Part shown: positions 9,019 through 18,581 of the stretch, in pieces | Layout of the letters: the number at the start of each line of letters is the position of its first letter | Numbering within the stretch: position 1 is the stretch's first letter | Origin: an uncultured bacterium | GTDB lineage: Bacteria; Spirochaetota; UBA4802; JAGODF01 | Assembly (NCBI GenBank): GCA_937921485.1 | Contig: CAKZSV010000073.1 | Location: 1 to 61,221, forward strand | Reading direction: 5' to 3' | Length of the DNA: 61,221 nucleotides | Translations under genes and position numbers: made by a program | Notes under the pieces: model-generated | The model's input: the letters and a program-made list of their open reading frames with translations, nothing else | Database searches by the model: none | What the model was told of the DNA's origin: nothing

Positions 9019-11907
9019 TTACATTCCTTCATTGTTGTTAAAAGTGCCAATCACCCGAATGAAATCGTCAAGTGCTTTTAAGGCGCCGTCGAAATCGAAC
9101 TGATGGACGCGCGTCTGAAGAACGCGCAATTCCGGAATCTGTATTCCTGAAAAAACTCGTGTTAGTTCGTTCAGTGTGGCCAATGCGTCAAAACGCCTGT
9201 CTTGCATGTCATTGCGAAGTTTTTCACACAAAAGGATGATCTCCTCACGGTTCTTTTGAATACTTTTGATGACATCGTTTATGTTCGCAGGCGATGATGT
9301 GTTTTCCTTCCCCGTTGATGCTGATATATTTCTTGTCGTATCGCGAACGCCGGTCGATGTGAGCCAGTGATCCAGAACACGGAAAAATTCATCCGGTGAA
9401 ATGGGCTTGGCGATGTGCGCATTCATACCTGCTTCAAGGCAGCGTTCGCTGTCGCCATTGAGCGCATGAGCGGTCATGGCAATGATGGGAATGGAGGCGT
9501 ATTTTGGATTAGAACGTATGATCTTTGTCGCCTCGAAGCCGTCCATCTCGGGCATCTGTATATCCATCAGCACCAGATCGAATTCCTCATTCTGAAGCAT
9601 TTCAATTGCTTCCCTTCCGTTTCCCGCACACACAACCGATGCGCCAGTAGAATTTAAAATTTCCATCGCCACCTGCTGATTGATGAGATTATCCTCTGCC
9701 AGAAGGATCCTGGCTTGAGGAAAGGAATACTTTTTCATGCCGCTACTATCGTCGATATGCTCCGCTTGCACTCTTTCCGGCTTGCTGGCAAAGACAGTCG
9801 TTGCAGGAGAATTAGGTGAAATTTCAGGCACCCCAAAGGGAAGCGTGAAGAAAAAGGTGCTTCCCTTGCCCCTGGTGCTTTCTACATGTATTTCGCCGCC
9901 CATGATGCGTACGAGGCTCTGGCTGATGGCAAGGCCCAATCCCGTGCCTCCATACTTTCTTGTCACCGAGGAATCTGCCTGCGTAAATGCGTTAAAGATG
10001 TGGCTTTGCTGATCTTCGGAAATGCCGCTGCCGGTATCGGAAATGGAAAATCGGATCATCGCTGCGGCATCATCCCGATTTTTCAGGTCAACCTGCAGCA
10101 TCACCCGGCCGGCTTCAGTGAATTTAATTGCGTTCCCGACAATGTTCATTAGCACCTGCTGAAGCCGAGTTGGATCTCCGCGCAGGGTTTTCGGAATATT
10201 TGGATCGGCAACAAATCGAATTTCGAGGCCCTTCTTCTCGGCCGGTTCGATAAAGACGATCTTAAGAGAATTCAAAATGGATTCCAGGGTGAAATCCACC
10301 TGTTCAAGATGAACCCGGCCGGCGCCGATTTTCGAAAAATCTAAAATATTGTTTATTATCCTCTGAAGAATTTTTGCCGCCTCCTGGATTTTCGTTATGT
10401 AATCGGCCTGCTTCTCCGAAAGCGGCGTTTGTTTTAACAGATGCGTCAGACCCATGATAGGATTCATGGGCGTGCGGATTTCATGGCTCATATTTGCAAG
10501 AAATTCCGATTTTGCTACTGCCGCCGCCTCGGCTTCTTCTTTTGCGCGCTTGAGCTCAATTTCCCACCTTCGTCTTTCGGTAATATCGCGGAAGCTCCAT
10601 ACCCGTCCCACAACCACTCCGTCAAGATATTGGGGTATTGAAATACGCTCAAATATGCGGCCATCCTTGAAATGCAATTCATCACGACTTTCCCGCTCTG
10701 GTGTTTTATACAGTTCCCGGATCTTATCTATGAACTCGTGAGGATCTGCTAATGTATTCATAACATGCGACAGCAATACATCATCCGTACCGTTCTGTAG
10801 CACTGATTCTTCAAGGTTCCATAAATGCAAAAATTTTCTGTTATATGCAGATACCTTCCCTTCGTTGTTTATTACCAATATTCCATCAGCCGTGGAATTC
10901 AGCGTCGCCTCTAAAAGAGAAAAGGAATGCGCAAGTTCGGCGGTTCGTTCCTTTACTTTCTGATCAAGATTCCGTGAAAGATCCTCCGCTTTTGAAAATG
11001 CGCTCGAAAACTTTCGGGAGAGAAGAAACGATTGTACGAAAAAGAATGCATAGAGGCCGAACGGCATAAGATATGCAGTGGGAATCATTCGATAGCTGTA
11101 GAGAAGGTCGTTGAATACGGCGACGAAAAGGATCAAGCACCCGGTAAAAAAAAGCAGTGCAGCCTCTCGCTTCCGGATCACGGCAAGGACGAGGCAATAC
11201 ATAAAGTAGAGTATCATACCTGCAATAAATGCGTTGAAAAAAATCAGTGTTCTTGCATAGACCATAATGGGCGAGACGGCGACGATGATCATAAATACGG
11301 CGCAGACAGCCAGTATGAGGTTCATGATTCGCCGGGGGATTTCTTCAGGGTAAAGCGATCGGATATAGAGCCCGCAGGTGGCGGCGCACAGATAATAAAA
11401 AATATATTCAGCCGCTGTGCCAATCTGCCAGGTGATGAATTGCCACCGGTATGCATAGCCTTCGCCAGTCACTATCAAACGCCCAACCGTACAAAGACAA
11501 AAGAGCGCAAAGTAGAGTGTTGAAAAGTCAGAGCGCCGAAGATAGTAGACGCCGAGGTGATACATGGCCATTAAAAGAATTGCGCCTATGAGGAAAATGT
11601 CTTTGACTAAGTTTTGTTCGAAAAGTGCGGCTATCAACTCCCTTTTGCCAATGAGTATGCTGTCGCGTATTCCCGGCCTTGGATAATGAAAATTTGAAAG
11701 ATGAAAAATGATATCGGCCTCTTCTCCTGAGGGAACGGCTGTCATTACGGGGGCATAGTGGAGCGGCAGGGAAGTGTCCGCTGAAGCCCCTGCCGTTCCA
11801 TTTTGGTACACTTTTTTTCCGTTGATAAAAAGACAATAGGCAGTATCCACGGGAGGAAGCCGCAGTGCAAGCTCGCCGGCAAAATCAGAAGGAAGAAGTA
11901 TTTTCAA
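9019..11907 (-). CDS. 7TMR-DISM hybrid histidine kinase, N-terminus probably displaced
   Basis: Domains in order (numbering from the TTG at 11907): part of a DISM extracellular sensor domain (1-95), seven membrane segments (about 100-300), coiled coil, PAS (about 330-445), HisKA with His475 in ANMSHEIRTP, HATPase (GNAIKF, DTGSGI, GGTGLGL) and a receiver with Asp782 in LVLMDIQMP. A C-terminal helical region of about 90 residues could be a degenerate phosphotransfer domain without an obvious histidine. The normal DISM family has a signal peptide and more sensor domain before this point. The same frame stays open upstream of 11907 and reads GKALPTEGFASLRL, which fits the missing DISM part, yet no signal peptide follows and the frame overlaps the preceding sensor gene. 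The kinase probably signals to the REC-GGDEF protein downstream. The true start is uncertain. Confidence 0.8.
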   Translation of the reverse strand: MKILLPSDFAGELALRLPPVDTAYCLFINGKKVYQNGTAGASADTSLPLHYAPVMTAVPSGEEADIIFHLSNFHYPRPGIRDSILIGKRELIAALFEQNLVKDIFLIGAILLMAMYHLGVYYLRRSDFSTLYFALFCLCTVGRLIVTGEGYAYRWQFITWQIGTAAEYIFYYLCAATCGLYIRSLYPEEIPRRIMNLILAVCAVFMIIVAVSPIMVYARTLIFFNAFIAGMILYFMYCLVLAVIRKREAALLFFTGCLILFVAVFNDLLYSYRMIPTAYLMPFGLYAFFFVQSFLLSRKFSSAFSKAEDLSRNLDQKVKERTAELAHSFSLLEATLNSTADGILVINNEGKVSAYNRKFLHLWNLEESVLQNGTDDVLLSHVMNTLADPHEFIDKIRELYKTPERESRDELHFKDGRIFERISIPQYLDGVVVGRVWSFRDITERRRWEIELKRAKEEAEAAAVAKSEFLANMSHEIRTPMNPIMGLTHLLKQTPLSEKQADYITKIQEAAKILQRIINNILDFSKIGAGRVHLEQVDFTLESILNSLKIVFIEPAEKKGLEIRFVADPNIPKTLRGDPTRLQQVLMNIVGNAIKFTEAGRVMLQVDLKNRDDAAAMIRFSISDTGSGISEDQQSHIFNAFTQADSSVTRKYGGTGLGLAISQSLVRIMGGEIHVESTRGKGSTFFFTLPFGVPEISPNSPATTVFASKPERVQAEHIDDSSGMKKYSFPQARILLAEDNLINQQVAMEILNSTGASVVCAGNGREAIEMLQNEEFDLVLMDIQMPEMDGFEATKIIRSNPKYASIPIIAMTAHALNGDSERCLEAGMNAHIAKPISPDEFFRVLDHWLTSTGVRDTTRNISASTGKENTSSPANINDVIKSIQKNREEIILLCEKLRNDMQDRRFDALATLNELTRVFSGIQIPELRVLQTRVHQFDFDGALKALDDFIRVIGTFNNNEGM

Positions 11908-12824
11908 TCGCAGGGAAGCGAAACCTTCAGTCGGAAGAGCCTTTCCGCCTGCATCCTTTTCATTCCGATAAGATTTTTCGGCGGAGCAATTTCTCTGGAA
12001 GCGTACGCAGAGACTATCAGCTCTATCATTGCCTTGTTTATGTCAATGATCCTGTTGCCAGAGTTGAGAACCATCATGCCCAGTTCCATGCTTTCGATGA
12101 CTTTTTCTCTAGCTACTGGCACAATATCCAGAAATCCATACCGGAAGATGGCGATAAAAAACAGTAGCGCGCAAAGAGCCAGACTCTGGCTGGCGGGATT
12201 GATCTTCAGTGATGGCATCAGCTTCAGCGTTGGAACGAGAGCTCCAATTAAAAGAATCATCATACCGCTGAAAATCAGAGTCCCCTGCATGCGGTATGGT
12301 TTCATGGTGCGGATTGAGAGGCGTATCATCATGAAGCCCCCGACGAGCAGGGAGAGATAGCCGTACAGCGAATGGATAACAAACCACGGCCCTGCTTTTC
12401 TTTGCGATACGTCGGCAATCATGAAGATTCCCTGGCGGATGAAGCCGACCTCGCGTTCGAGCCAGAATCCCTCAATCGGGTCCAACCACACCAAAAACTG
12501 CGTGATGGTCGGGATAACGGCCATGAGGGCAAGTACCCATCCCTCAATCTTTTTACTTTTTGTATATGAATATGCGAAAAGAAACCATGCCATGGGAAGA
12601 AATGCAAGGGTGAAATATCGCAACTTAAACCAAAAAAGTGCTATATCTCCTGATGGCGATATTGCCGAGAGAAGCTCTGAAAGGGCACCCCATGCCCCGA
12701 TGAGATTTTGAAAGAAAAAAGCCTTTACACCTGCGACGTTTCTGTGCTTCCACGAGCGGATAATGAGAAAAATGAAAATAAAAAGGGATATGGTGATGGT
12801 GATGAAGTATAAGTTGTAAATCAT
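11904..12824 (-). CDS. 7TM sensor module with start of a PAS domain, apparently truncated
   Basis: This 306-residue protein consists of a histidine-kinase N-terminal 7TM-type sensor (residues about 1-225; segments such as YFITITISLFIFIFLII and LILAFLPMAWFLFAY-like stretches). The opening of a PAS domain follows (VIESMELGMMVLNSGNRIIDIN). The reading frame then ends after about 40 more residues, with no kinase or cyclase domain. The stop overlaps the TTG start of the 7TMR-DISM kinase by 3 bp. Proteins of this architecture normally continue into a PAS/GGDEF or kinase output, so this looks like the 5' part of a sensor gene joined to a 5'-truncated kinase gene. Alternatively the two overlapping genes form a split sensor. 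Confidence 0.65.
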   Translation of the reverse strand: MIYNLYFITITISLFIFIFLIIRSWKHRNVAGVKAFFFQNLIGAWGALSELLSAISPSGDIALFWFKLRYFTLAFLPMAWFLFAYSYTKSKKIEGWVLALMAVIPTITQFLVWLDPIEGFWLEREVGFIRQGIFMIADVSQRKAGPWFVIHSLYGYLSLLVGGFMMIRLSIRTMKPYRMQGTLIFSGMMILLIGALVPTLKLMPSLKINPASQSLALCALLFFIAIFRYGFLDIVPVAREKVIESMELGMMVLNSGNRIIDINKAMIELIVSAYASREIAPPKNLIGMKRMQAERLFRLKVSLPCD

Positions 12825-12889
12825 GCGATTATCCGATTGTAATATTCATCCTTTCAAACATAGCATTTATTAAAATTTTATCATTTTAT

Positions 12890-13003
12890 GGGCACCTCTA
12901 AAAACCGCTTTCATCCTTAAAAATAGTATCAAAAGAAAGCGGTTTTTACCTAATATATTGTGCCCACAAGGGAACATCCTTATAATGGTTTTTAGAAGTT
13001 CCC
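12890..13003. repeat. MITE-like palindromic element
   Basis: The ends are imperfect inverted repeats: GGGCACCTCTAAAAACC at 12890-12906 and the complement of GGGAACTTCTAAAAACC at 12987-13003 (15 of 17 match). Inside are two hairpins: AAAAACCGCTTTC (12900-12912) with GAAAGCGGTTTTT (12935-12947), and AAGGGAAC (12968-12975) with GTTCCCTT (12998-13005). The right half recurs at 46663-46715. No coding capacity is seen. This is probably a non-autonomous mobile element or a structured intergenic repeat. Confidence 0.6.
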
Positions 13004-13094
13004 TTATTATTTATTGTCATTGGCCGGCACTCCAGATCTTTGAGATGCTGCTTGTGTAATAAAAGTACCTCAAATCGGCATTTTTGGCAAATAA

Positions 13095-13463
13095 GTTATT
13101 GAGATTTTCTCTAAAAAGTTTTCAATTGCGACAAATGTGCGGGACAGGCTGAACCTTCAGGATTCAATGGAATACTCGAATCTCATGAGCAACATCAGCA
13201 ATATTTACTATTCCAGGGGACAATATCAGATTGCGGTTGACTACGTAACAAAGGCAAAAAGCATCAGGGAAAAGCGGGGTCTTCAGGACACAATCGGCTA
13301 TGGATTCAACCTGCTGAATCTCGGAGCAATCTACGAGAAAATGGGGAATCGGGATTTAGCCGGGAAAAATTTCAGAAAGGCATATCAGGTGTTTGAAAAA
13401 GTGGGCTACGCCGGTAATGAAAAAAATCAGGCCCGGGATGCGGCAAAGCGTCTGGGGTATTAG
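13095..13463 (+). pseudogene. C-terminal remnant of a TPR protein
   Basis: The frame is open from 13095 and carries two to three tetratricopeptide-type repeats (NISNIYYSRGQYQIAVDYVTKA; NLGAIYEKMGNRDLAGKNFRKAYQVF) ending AAKRLGY. This is how larger TPR_12 arrays typically end. No signal peptide, no good start codon (GTG 13137 is possible) and no ribosome site are visible, and the frame enters straight from the MITE-containing intergenic region. I interpret it as the 3' end of a deleted TPR gene, although a short expressed protein cannot be excluded. Confidence 0.6.
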
Positions 13464-13559
13464 ATGACTACGCGACATGGGACAATGTATGCATAAGCAA
13501 TGAGCAGCATGATGCAGACCCCACAACTTTCGACGCTTCGGTATCATAAAACGCACCGA

Positions 13560-14810
13560 TCAGACATAGTGAAGCGCCTCAAGCGGTTTTATTCGAGCCG
13601 CCTTAATGGCGGGATAAAGTGCAGCTAAAAATGTCGTGATTAAAACTATCACGGCAGCCACAATCATGTCGAGCAATTTTACGGTTGGGTAAATCACGCT
13701 GCCGGTGCCCCAACTCCGTATCGATTCCATATAAAATGAAAAGTCAATTCCCGTATGTGAAAGCATCAGCGTGAGTAAAAGGCCGCCTGCTGTTCCAGAT
13801 AACAGTCCCACTGCACCAAGGAAGCTTGCTTCCATTACAATTATGGAAAAAATCCATGCAGGTCGCGTGCCGATCGATTTCATAACTCCGATTTCGTGGA
13901 AGCGTTCCATGATTGCCATGATGAGCGTATTGGCGACTGAAAATACCACGGTGATGAAGATGATGCCAAAAAAGATATACATCATCTGATCGAAAAGCCG
14001 TATTGCGCGGACAAGGCTCGGATCCATCTCCTTCCAGGTCAGAATTTCAAGCGATGGGTCATCAATGGCACTGAGAAGCGATTTCTTTATTCTTTCAGCG
14101 TTTCTCCCATTTTTTATTTTCACGACAATCTGCGATATTCCCCGGCCGAGGAGAGAGAGTTCCTGAATTTTTTTCAGCGGCACAAATACGGAAAATTTAT
14201 CGAACGCATCGATGGGCGTCTGATAGAGCCCTACGACTTTCAGCCCGGCACCATGAATCTGACGTTTTTTATCCTGCAGCATAAGCACGGCCTTATCGCC
14301 AGGCATAAGATCCAGCTTTTCCGCTATCTCTTTCGATATGATAATTGAATCGTAATCGGATGTGGTGAAAAAGCGGCTTCCCTTTTCACGTGAGGTATAA
14401 TCGTGGATTGCAGATGCGTTCCGTTCAAGATATGAGTCGATGCCAATAATCATCACCTGCCGCGAGGTTACGCTTGAGCGAATAATTCCTTCTGTTTTTA
14501 TTTTTGGTGAAAAACCATGAATTTCAGGATGCGACTTCAGCCGGGCTATAAGCGTAGGCGAGGGACTGAAGTGAAGCTTGAGCTTCATATCATCCTGCCA
14601 TCCTTTTCTGTGTATTGAAATGTGACCGAGGGAAACGCCAATGGTATTTTCGACCATCTGGACATTGAAGCCGTTCATAATCCCCATGGAAATAATCATG
14701 GCGAAGATGCCGAATGCGATGGACGATATCACCACCAGCGAGCGGCGTTTGTTCCGCCACACATTGCGCCAGGCCAGAAGCGCGAGAGTTGTAATTTTTT
14801 CTCCGTTCAT
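13560..14810 (-). CDS. FtsX-family ABC transporter permease (LolC/E- or MacB-like)
   Basis: The 416-residue protein begins with the family signature LAWRNVWRNKRRS, followed by TM1 (about 24-46), a large periplasmic domain (about 50-270) and three further membrane segments in the last third. The cytoplasmic motif MAIMERFHEIGVMKSIGTRP is diagnostic of FtsX permeases. Its start overlaps the stop of the paralogous permease gene at 14807-16048 by 4 bp. Together the two could form a heterodimeric lipoprotein-release (Lol) or efflux permease. No ATP-binding subunit is next to them, so it must be encoded elsewhere or the unit is incomplete. Confidence 0.88.
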   Translation of the reverse strand: MNGEKITTLALLAWRNVWRNKRRSLVVISSIAFGIFAMIISMGIMNGFNVQMVENTIGVSLGHISIHRKGWQDDMKLKLHFSPSPTLIARLKSHPEIHGFSPKIKTEGIIRSSVTSRQVMIIGIDSYLERNASAIHDYTSREKGSRFFTTSDYDSIIISKEIAEKLDLMPGDKAVLMLQDKKRQIHGAGLKVVGLYQTPIDAFDKFSVFVPLKKIQELSLLGRGISQIVVKIKNGRNAERIKKSLLSAIDDPSLEILTWKEMDPSLVRAIRLFDQMMYIFFGIIFITVVFSVANTLIMAIMERFHEIGVMKSIGTRPAWIFSIIVMEASFLGAVGLLSGTAGGLLLTLMLSHTGIDFSFYMESIRSWGTGSVIYPTVKLLDMIVAAVIVLITTFLAALYPAIKAARIKPLEALHYV

Positions 14811-16048
14811 AGATGCCGTATCGCTTCAACCGGTTTAAGTTTTGCCGCCCTGCGGGCTGGAAAGAATGAAAAGAGCAGCGCAAAAAGAAACGTGAATGCT
14901 GCAGTAGCGGACATATTCAGCCATGTGACATCAGCCGGAAAGATGGTGGTTGAGATGTTCCACACGGAAAGTTCTGCGGCATAGGCGGAATAATCAATTG
15001 GATTGATAAAAAAATAATAGCTTGCGCAATAACCTAAAAATGCTCCTAATCCGACTCCGATTGCTGATATGATTATGGACTCGATGAGCACCATCGCCAC
15101 CACCTGCGATGGTCTGGTGCCGATAGCGAGCATGATGCCGAATTCCCTGGTACGCTCGAAAACGGACATTTTCACGGTATTGAGTATACCGAAAGCGACC
15201 AGCATGAAAAGTATGAAATCGAAAATCCACGCGCTCACATCGTCCATTATGATGAACTGCACCAGAACCGGCATAAGCTCGTCCCATCCCATAATCTCCA
15301 GGGGGACAGCGCTGGGTACTTTATGCAGGAGAGAAATTATATCCTTCATTTTTTCAGGACTGGCAAGCTTTACCGCAATTGCGTGAAGATTATCGCCCAT
15401 CGCGAACGCGGACTTTGCACGTTCAATCGGCATGAGCATGAGCATTTTATCGTATTCGGGAATTCCCGTTCGTATGAGGCCTATGACGATAAGCTTTTCC
15501 GCGGCAATGGAGCCGTCGAGTCCCTGAGAGATAAACGAGATTTCATCTCCCGGCTTCACTCCTAAATTTTTTCCCAATGTTTCGCCTATCAGCGCGTTGT
15601 TTGCATTGGCATCATCAAGGAATTTTCCGCCCTTGAGCACTTTTTCATGCAGATTCGACACCAGGCGCTCACGCACCGGATCGATTCCCTGGATGAGCGC
15701 TCCGGCAGTGGAAGACGGGGAAGAAAGAAGAGCCGCCGCCTGTACGCGGGGAGCGTAACCTGCGACGGCGGGATTGCTCACAAGGGTGTGAAGGAGAGAA
15801 GGATCTGGCATAAACGCATAATCGATGGTTTGATTTTCCCAGAACCCTTTTTCATGAATCTGGATGTGGCCGGTGCCCATTGAAACAGCGTCTTCAATCA
15901 TACGGTCATGCCCGCCTTTGGCGATTGCGTTCATGAGAATAATCATGGCACATCCAACGGTTATGGTTAGAAGCGTCAGGACAGTCCGGCGTTTGTTCCG
16001 CCACACATTGCGCCAGGCGAGGCTGAAAATTGCGGAGAGGTTTTTCAT
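14807..16048 (-). CDS. FtsX-family ABC transporter permease
   Basis: This paralogue of the downstream gene has FSLAWRNVWRNKRRTVLTLLT at its N-terminus, a periplasmic domain with DAVSMGTGHIQIHEKGFW, three C-terminal membrane segments and the motif VFERTREFGIMLAIGTRP. ATG 16048 puts the family signature at residues 8-16. An upstream TTG at 16093 in the same frame would add 15 residues, and I see no strong ribosome site for either. The overlap of 4 bp with 14810 shows translational coupling of the two permeases. Sequence alone does not separate a lipoprotein-sorting role from a MacB-like role. Confidence 0.88.
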   Translation of the reverse strand: MKNLSAIFSLAWRNVWRNKRRTVLTLLTITVGCAMIILMNAIAKGGHDRMIEDAVSMGTGHIQIHEKGFWENQTIDYAFMPDPSLLHTLVSNPAVAGYAPRVQAAALLSSPSSTAGALIQGIDPVRERLVSNLHEKVLKGGKFLDDANANNALIGETLGKNLGVKPGDEISFISQGLDGSIAAEKLIVIGLIRTGIPEYDKMLMLMPIERAKSAFAMGDNLHAIAVKLASPEKMKDIISLLHKVPSAVPLEIMGWDELMPVLVQFIIMDDVSAWIFDFILFMLVAFGILNTVKMSVFERTREFGIMLAIGTRPSQVVAMVLIESIIISAIGVGLGAFLGYCASYYFFINPIDYSAYAAELSVWNISTTIFPADVTWLNMSATAAFTFLFALLFSFFPARRAAKLKPVEAIRHL

Positions 16049-16204
16049 GGAATTTGCCGTATATTCAATGATATCATCCCGATTTGCTTCCAAGCGGCAA
16101 GAAATATTTCAAGGATATGAAGGAAAAATGTGGAAATGCTTGATTAAAAGATCACGGTATTTTTTTATGATAGCAGTAACAAATGAAATTGGCAAGGAGG
16201 ATAT

Positions 16205-16501
16205 ATGGACCAGCAGATGAAGGAAATGAAAATAGAGATAAAGGTGGACGAGAAAGATGCCGCCGGCAGTTTTGCAAACTTTGCGAACATCGCCCATTCG
16301 CCCGAGGAGTTTATTATGGATTTTCTTTTTATAAATCCTACCCCCCCTGGTTACGGTAAGCTGGTATCAAGAATCATTCTCACGCCGCAGCATGCCAAGC
16401 GGCTCCTTTTTGCACTTTCGGACAACATCAATAAATATGAGTCGGTGAACGGGGAAATAAAACTATCATCTGGTACCCCTAACGCAAAAACGGTGCAGTG
16501 A
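16205..16501 (+). CDS. DUF3467-like small protein
   Basis: This 98-residue soluble protein has an AGGAGG ribosome site 4 bases upstream. The core YANF-like FANFANIAHSPEEFIMDFLFI followed by SRIILTPQHAKRLLFALSDNI matches my memory of the DUF3467 family, small beta-rich proteins of unknown function found in many bacteria. It is divergent from the permease gene and stands alone. No function can be assigned. Confidence 0.75.
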   Translation: MDQQMKEMKIEIKVDEKDAAGSFANFANIAHSPEEFIMDFLFINPTPPGYGKLVSRIILTPQHAKRLLFALSDNINKYESVNGEIKLSSGTPNAKTVQ

Positions 16502-16577
16502 GCTACTTCGATACAATTATTTCTTGATTTTTTAGCTTTTCCGTGAAAAATGATTCGCATCTTGATGCAGGGTAATA

Positions 16578-17627
16578 GTGGCAATGGATCATACCTTCGA
16601 AAAAGCGCTTTCATCCGAAGATCTTGAAAAAAAGATATTCGACCTTCGAAATCTCATCGAGATAGGCATGAGCCTTTCATCCACGCTCGAATTTGAAAAT
16701 CTTGTGGAATCGATCCTCTACAGCATCATTGGCCAGATGTTTGTGGATAAAGTGGCCATCATCCTTCAGGTGGACATTGACGTGAATAATTTCTATGTTC
16801 ACATGTGCAAGGGCTATGATGATTATTTTGAAAAGAACGATATTATTCTTCAGGAAAATTCCCCTCTTATCCATTATTTCGAAAGCGGTGAATCTCCGCG
16901 ACGCGTTGCCGAACTTGCTCAAAATCCGATTTTTATTGCAGAGCTCGATAAATTTCAACCGCTCGACCCCGAGCTTTTTGTTCCGATGCTTTCAAAGGAA
17001 AAAATCAACGGTCTTCTTGTGCTGGGTAGAAAAATTCATGGTACAGAGTTTACCGATGCGGATATTGAGTTTTTAACGGATTTAGCCCGCTTCGCCGCGA
17101 TTGCGGTGGAAAATTCGCGCCTGTACCGAATGGCGACCATTGACAGAAAAACGAGGCTGTATGTGCACCACTTTTTTCTCGAAAGGCTTGAAGAGGAAAT
17201 CAAGCGCAGCCAGCGCTATGGCGAACCGCTTTCGCTCATCATGTGCGATATAGATCATTTCAAGCAGTTCAACGATACCTATGGCCATCAGCAGGGCGAT
17301 ATGCTGCTCAAAGAGCTGGGCGCGATTCTTCGGAAAAGCATACGGAAGATGGACATCGCCGCCCGCTTCGGCGGGGAAGAATTTTCTGTTGTGTTGCCGG
17401 AAACAAAGCTTCCTGGCGCCAATGCCGTCGCGTCGCGCATCCGAAAGCAGGTTGAAGCATATCCGTTCAGCGGGCAAAAAGAGCCGCTTCATGTGACTCT
17501 CAGCCTGGGGGTTGCGGAATACGATAAGGCGCGGGACAACTGTTCGGATGACTTCATAAAGCGCGCCGACAGGGCTCTCTACGCGGCAAAAAAAAGCGGG
17601 CGGAACCGCGTGGCGGCATACCGATAA
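16578..17627 (+). CDS. GAF-domain diguanylate cyclase
   Basis: A GAF-type sensor domain (about residues 25-180) is followed by a GGDEF domain (about 190-347) with motif RFGGEEF. An I-site RKMD lies five residues before it, so the cyclase should be active and product-inhibited. GTG 16578 and ATG 16584 are both possible starts; neither has a strong ribosome site. There are no membrane segments, so it is a cytoplasmic cyclic-di-GMP synthase responding to an unknown small ligand. A TPR gene follows closely (17660), probably in the same transcript. Confidence 0.9.
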   Translation: MAMDHTFEKALSSEDLEKKIFDLRNLIEIGMSLSSTLEFENLVESILYSIIGQMFVDKVAIILQVDIDVNNFYVHMCKGYDDYFEKNDIILQENSPLIHYFESGESPRRVAELAQNPIFIAELDKFQPLDPELFVPMLSKEKINGLLVLGRKIHGTEFTDADIEFLTDLARFAAIAVENSRLYRMATIDRKTRLYVHHFFLERLEEEIKRSQRYGEPLSLIMCDIDHFKQFNDTYGHQQGDMLLKELGAILRKSIRKMDIAARFGGEEFSVVLPETKLPGANAVASRIRKQVEAYPFSGQKEPLHVTLSLGVAEYDKARDNCSDDFIKRADRALYAAKKSGRNRVAAYR

Positions 17628-17659
17628 ATATATATACCTGATACGCAAGGAATGTGATT

Positions 17660-18505
17660 ATGCACTCTAAAGAGGAAAAAAAACAGCGTTTCGAGCGCTG
17701 TGTTGCCCTCGAAAAAGAAGGAAAACTCGATGAGTCAATCCGGGAATACGAAGCGCTCGTTGCCGACCTTGGAGGCGCAAAAGAAATTTTCGTGAACATG
17801 GGCGCGCTATATGCGAAAAAGGAAAAACTTGACGATGCGATGCGCTGTTTTGAAAGCGCGCGCAAATATGGAGAAGACCACATTGTCGATTTCAATATTG
17901 GATCTGTCCTGTATAAACAGGGACACTACCGGAAAGCCATCATTCATTTTCGCCGTTGCAAAAGAATGAGGGCGGATTTCACACTTGCTTCACTGGTGAT
18001 GGGCTTGTGCTACAGCAGGCTGAATGAAAAACATGCGGCAAAGCGCTGTTTCGATGAGGTATTGAAAGCATGGCGGGATAATGTGGTGGCGCTCACCGCA
18101 CTTGCAATAATAGCGTTCCAGGAAGGTGAACTCCAAAGAGCGCTTGAATATGCGGATAAGATTGCGGCCCTCGAAACGGAAAACAAAGATATCCTTCATC
18201 TCAAAGCAAAAATTCTCTACCGGATGGAGCGTTTTGCGGAATATGCAGACGCGGTAAAAGAAATTAAAAAATCTTCGAGCGGATTTAAAAATTTTGACCT
18301 GTTCATTCAGTCCGTTCCGGTAGAGGTATACACGGACAGATATGGACGAATCGACCAGAAAATCGAGTCGCTTAAGGAAAAAGCAACGGTGGATGGTACG
18401 GCTTCAAGCCTCATTTCATTGAGTTTATGTCACCTTTTTAAGGGCGATACCGACCAGGCGATAGATTGTTTGGTTGAGGCGCGGCGGCGCGGATTGATGC
18501 AATAA
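17660..18505 (+). CDS. TPR-repeat protein
   Basis: A soluble 281-residue protein with at least five tetratricopeptide-type repeats (for example FVNMGALYAKKEKLDDAMRC and FNIGSVLYKQGHYRKAIIHF). ATG 17660 lies eight bases after AAGGA; GTG 17654 is too close. There is no signal peptide. It probably forms a protein-protein interaction scaffold. It follows the GAF-GGDEF gene by about 30 bp, so a role in the same signalling output is possible but not shown. Confidence 0.8.
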   Translation: MHSKEEKKQRFERCVALEKEGKLDESIREYEALVADLGGAKEIFVNMGALYAKKEKLDDAMRCFESARKYGEDHIVDFNIGSVLYKQGHYRKAIIHFRRCKRMRADFTLASLVMGLCYSRLNEKHAAKRCFDEVLKAWRDNVVALTALAIIAFQEGELQRALEYADKIAALETENKDILHLKAKILYRMERFAEYADAVKEIKKSSSGFKNFDLFIQSVPVEVYTDRYGRIDQKIESLKEKATVDGTASSLISLSLCHLFKGDTDQAIDCLVEARRRGLMQ

Positions 18506-18519
18506 ATAACCAAAATCGC

Positions 18520-18549
18520 TTGCCTTTTTTCTCCTGTGCATGGTATTAT
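18520..18549 (+). promoter_or_regulatory. Candidate sigma-70 promoter for the TPR/beta-barrel gene
   Basis: TTGCCT at 18520-18525 and TATTAT at 18544-18549 are separated by 18 bp, about 33 bp before the start codon of the gene at 18582. Confidence 0.45.
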
Positions 18550-18581
18550 GATAATGACAGAAAATCTGGAGGGAATGATGT

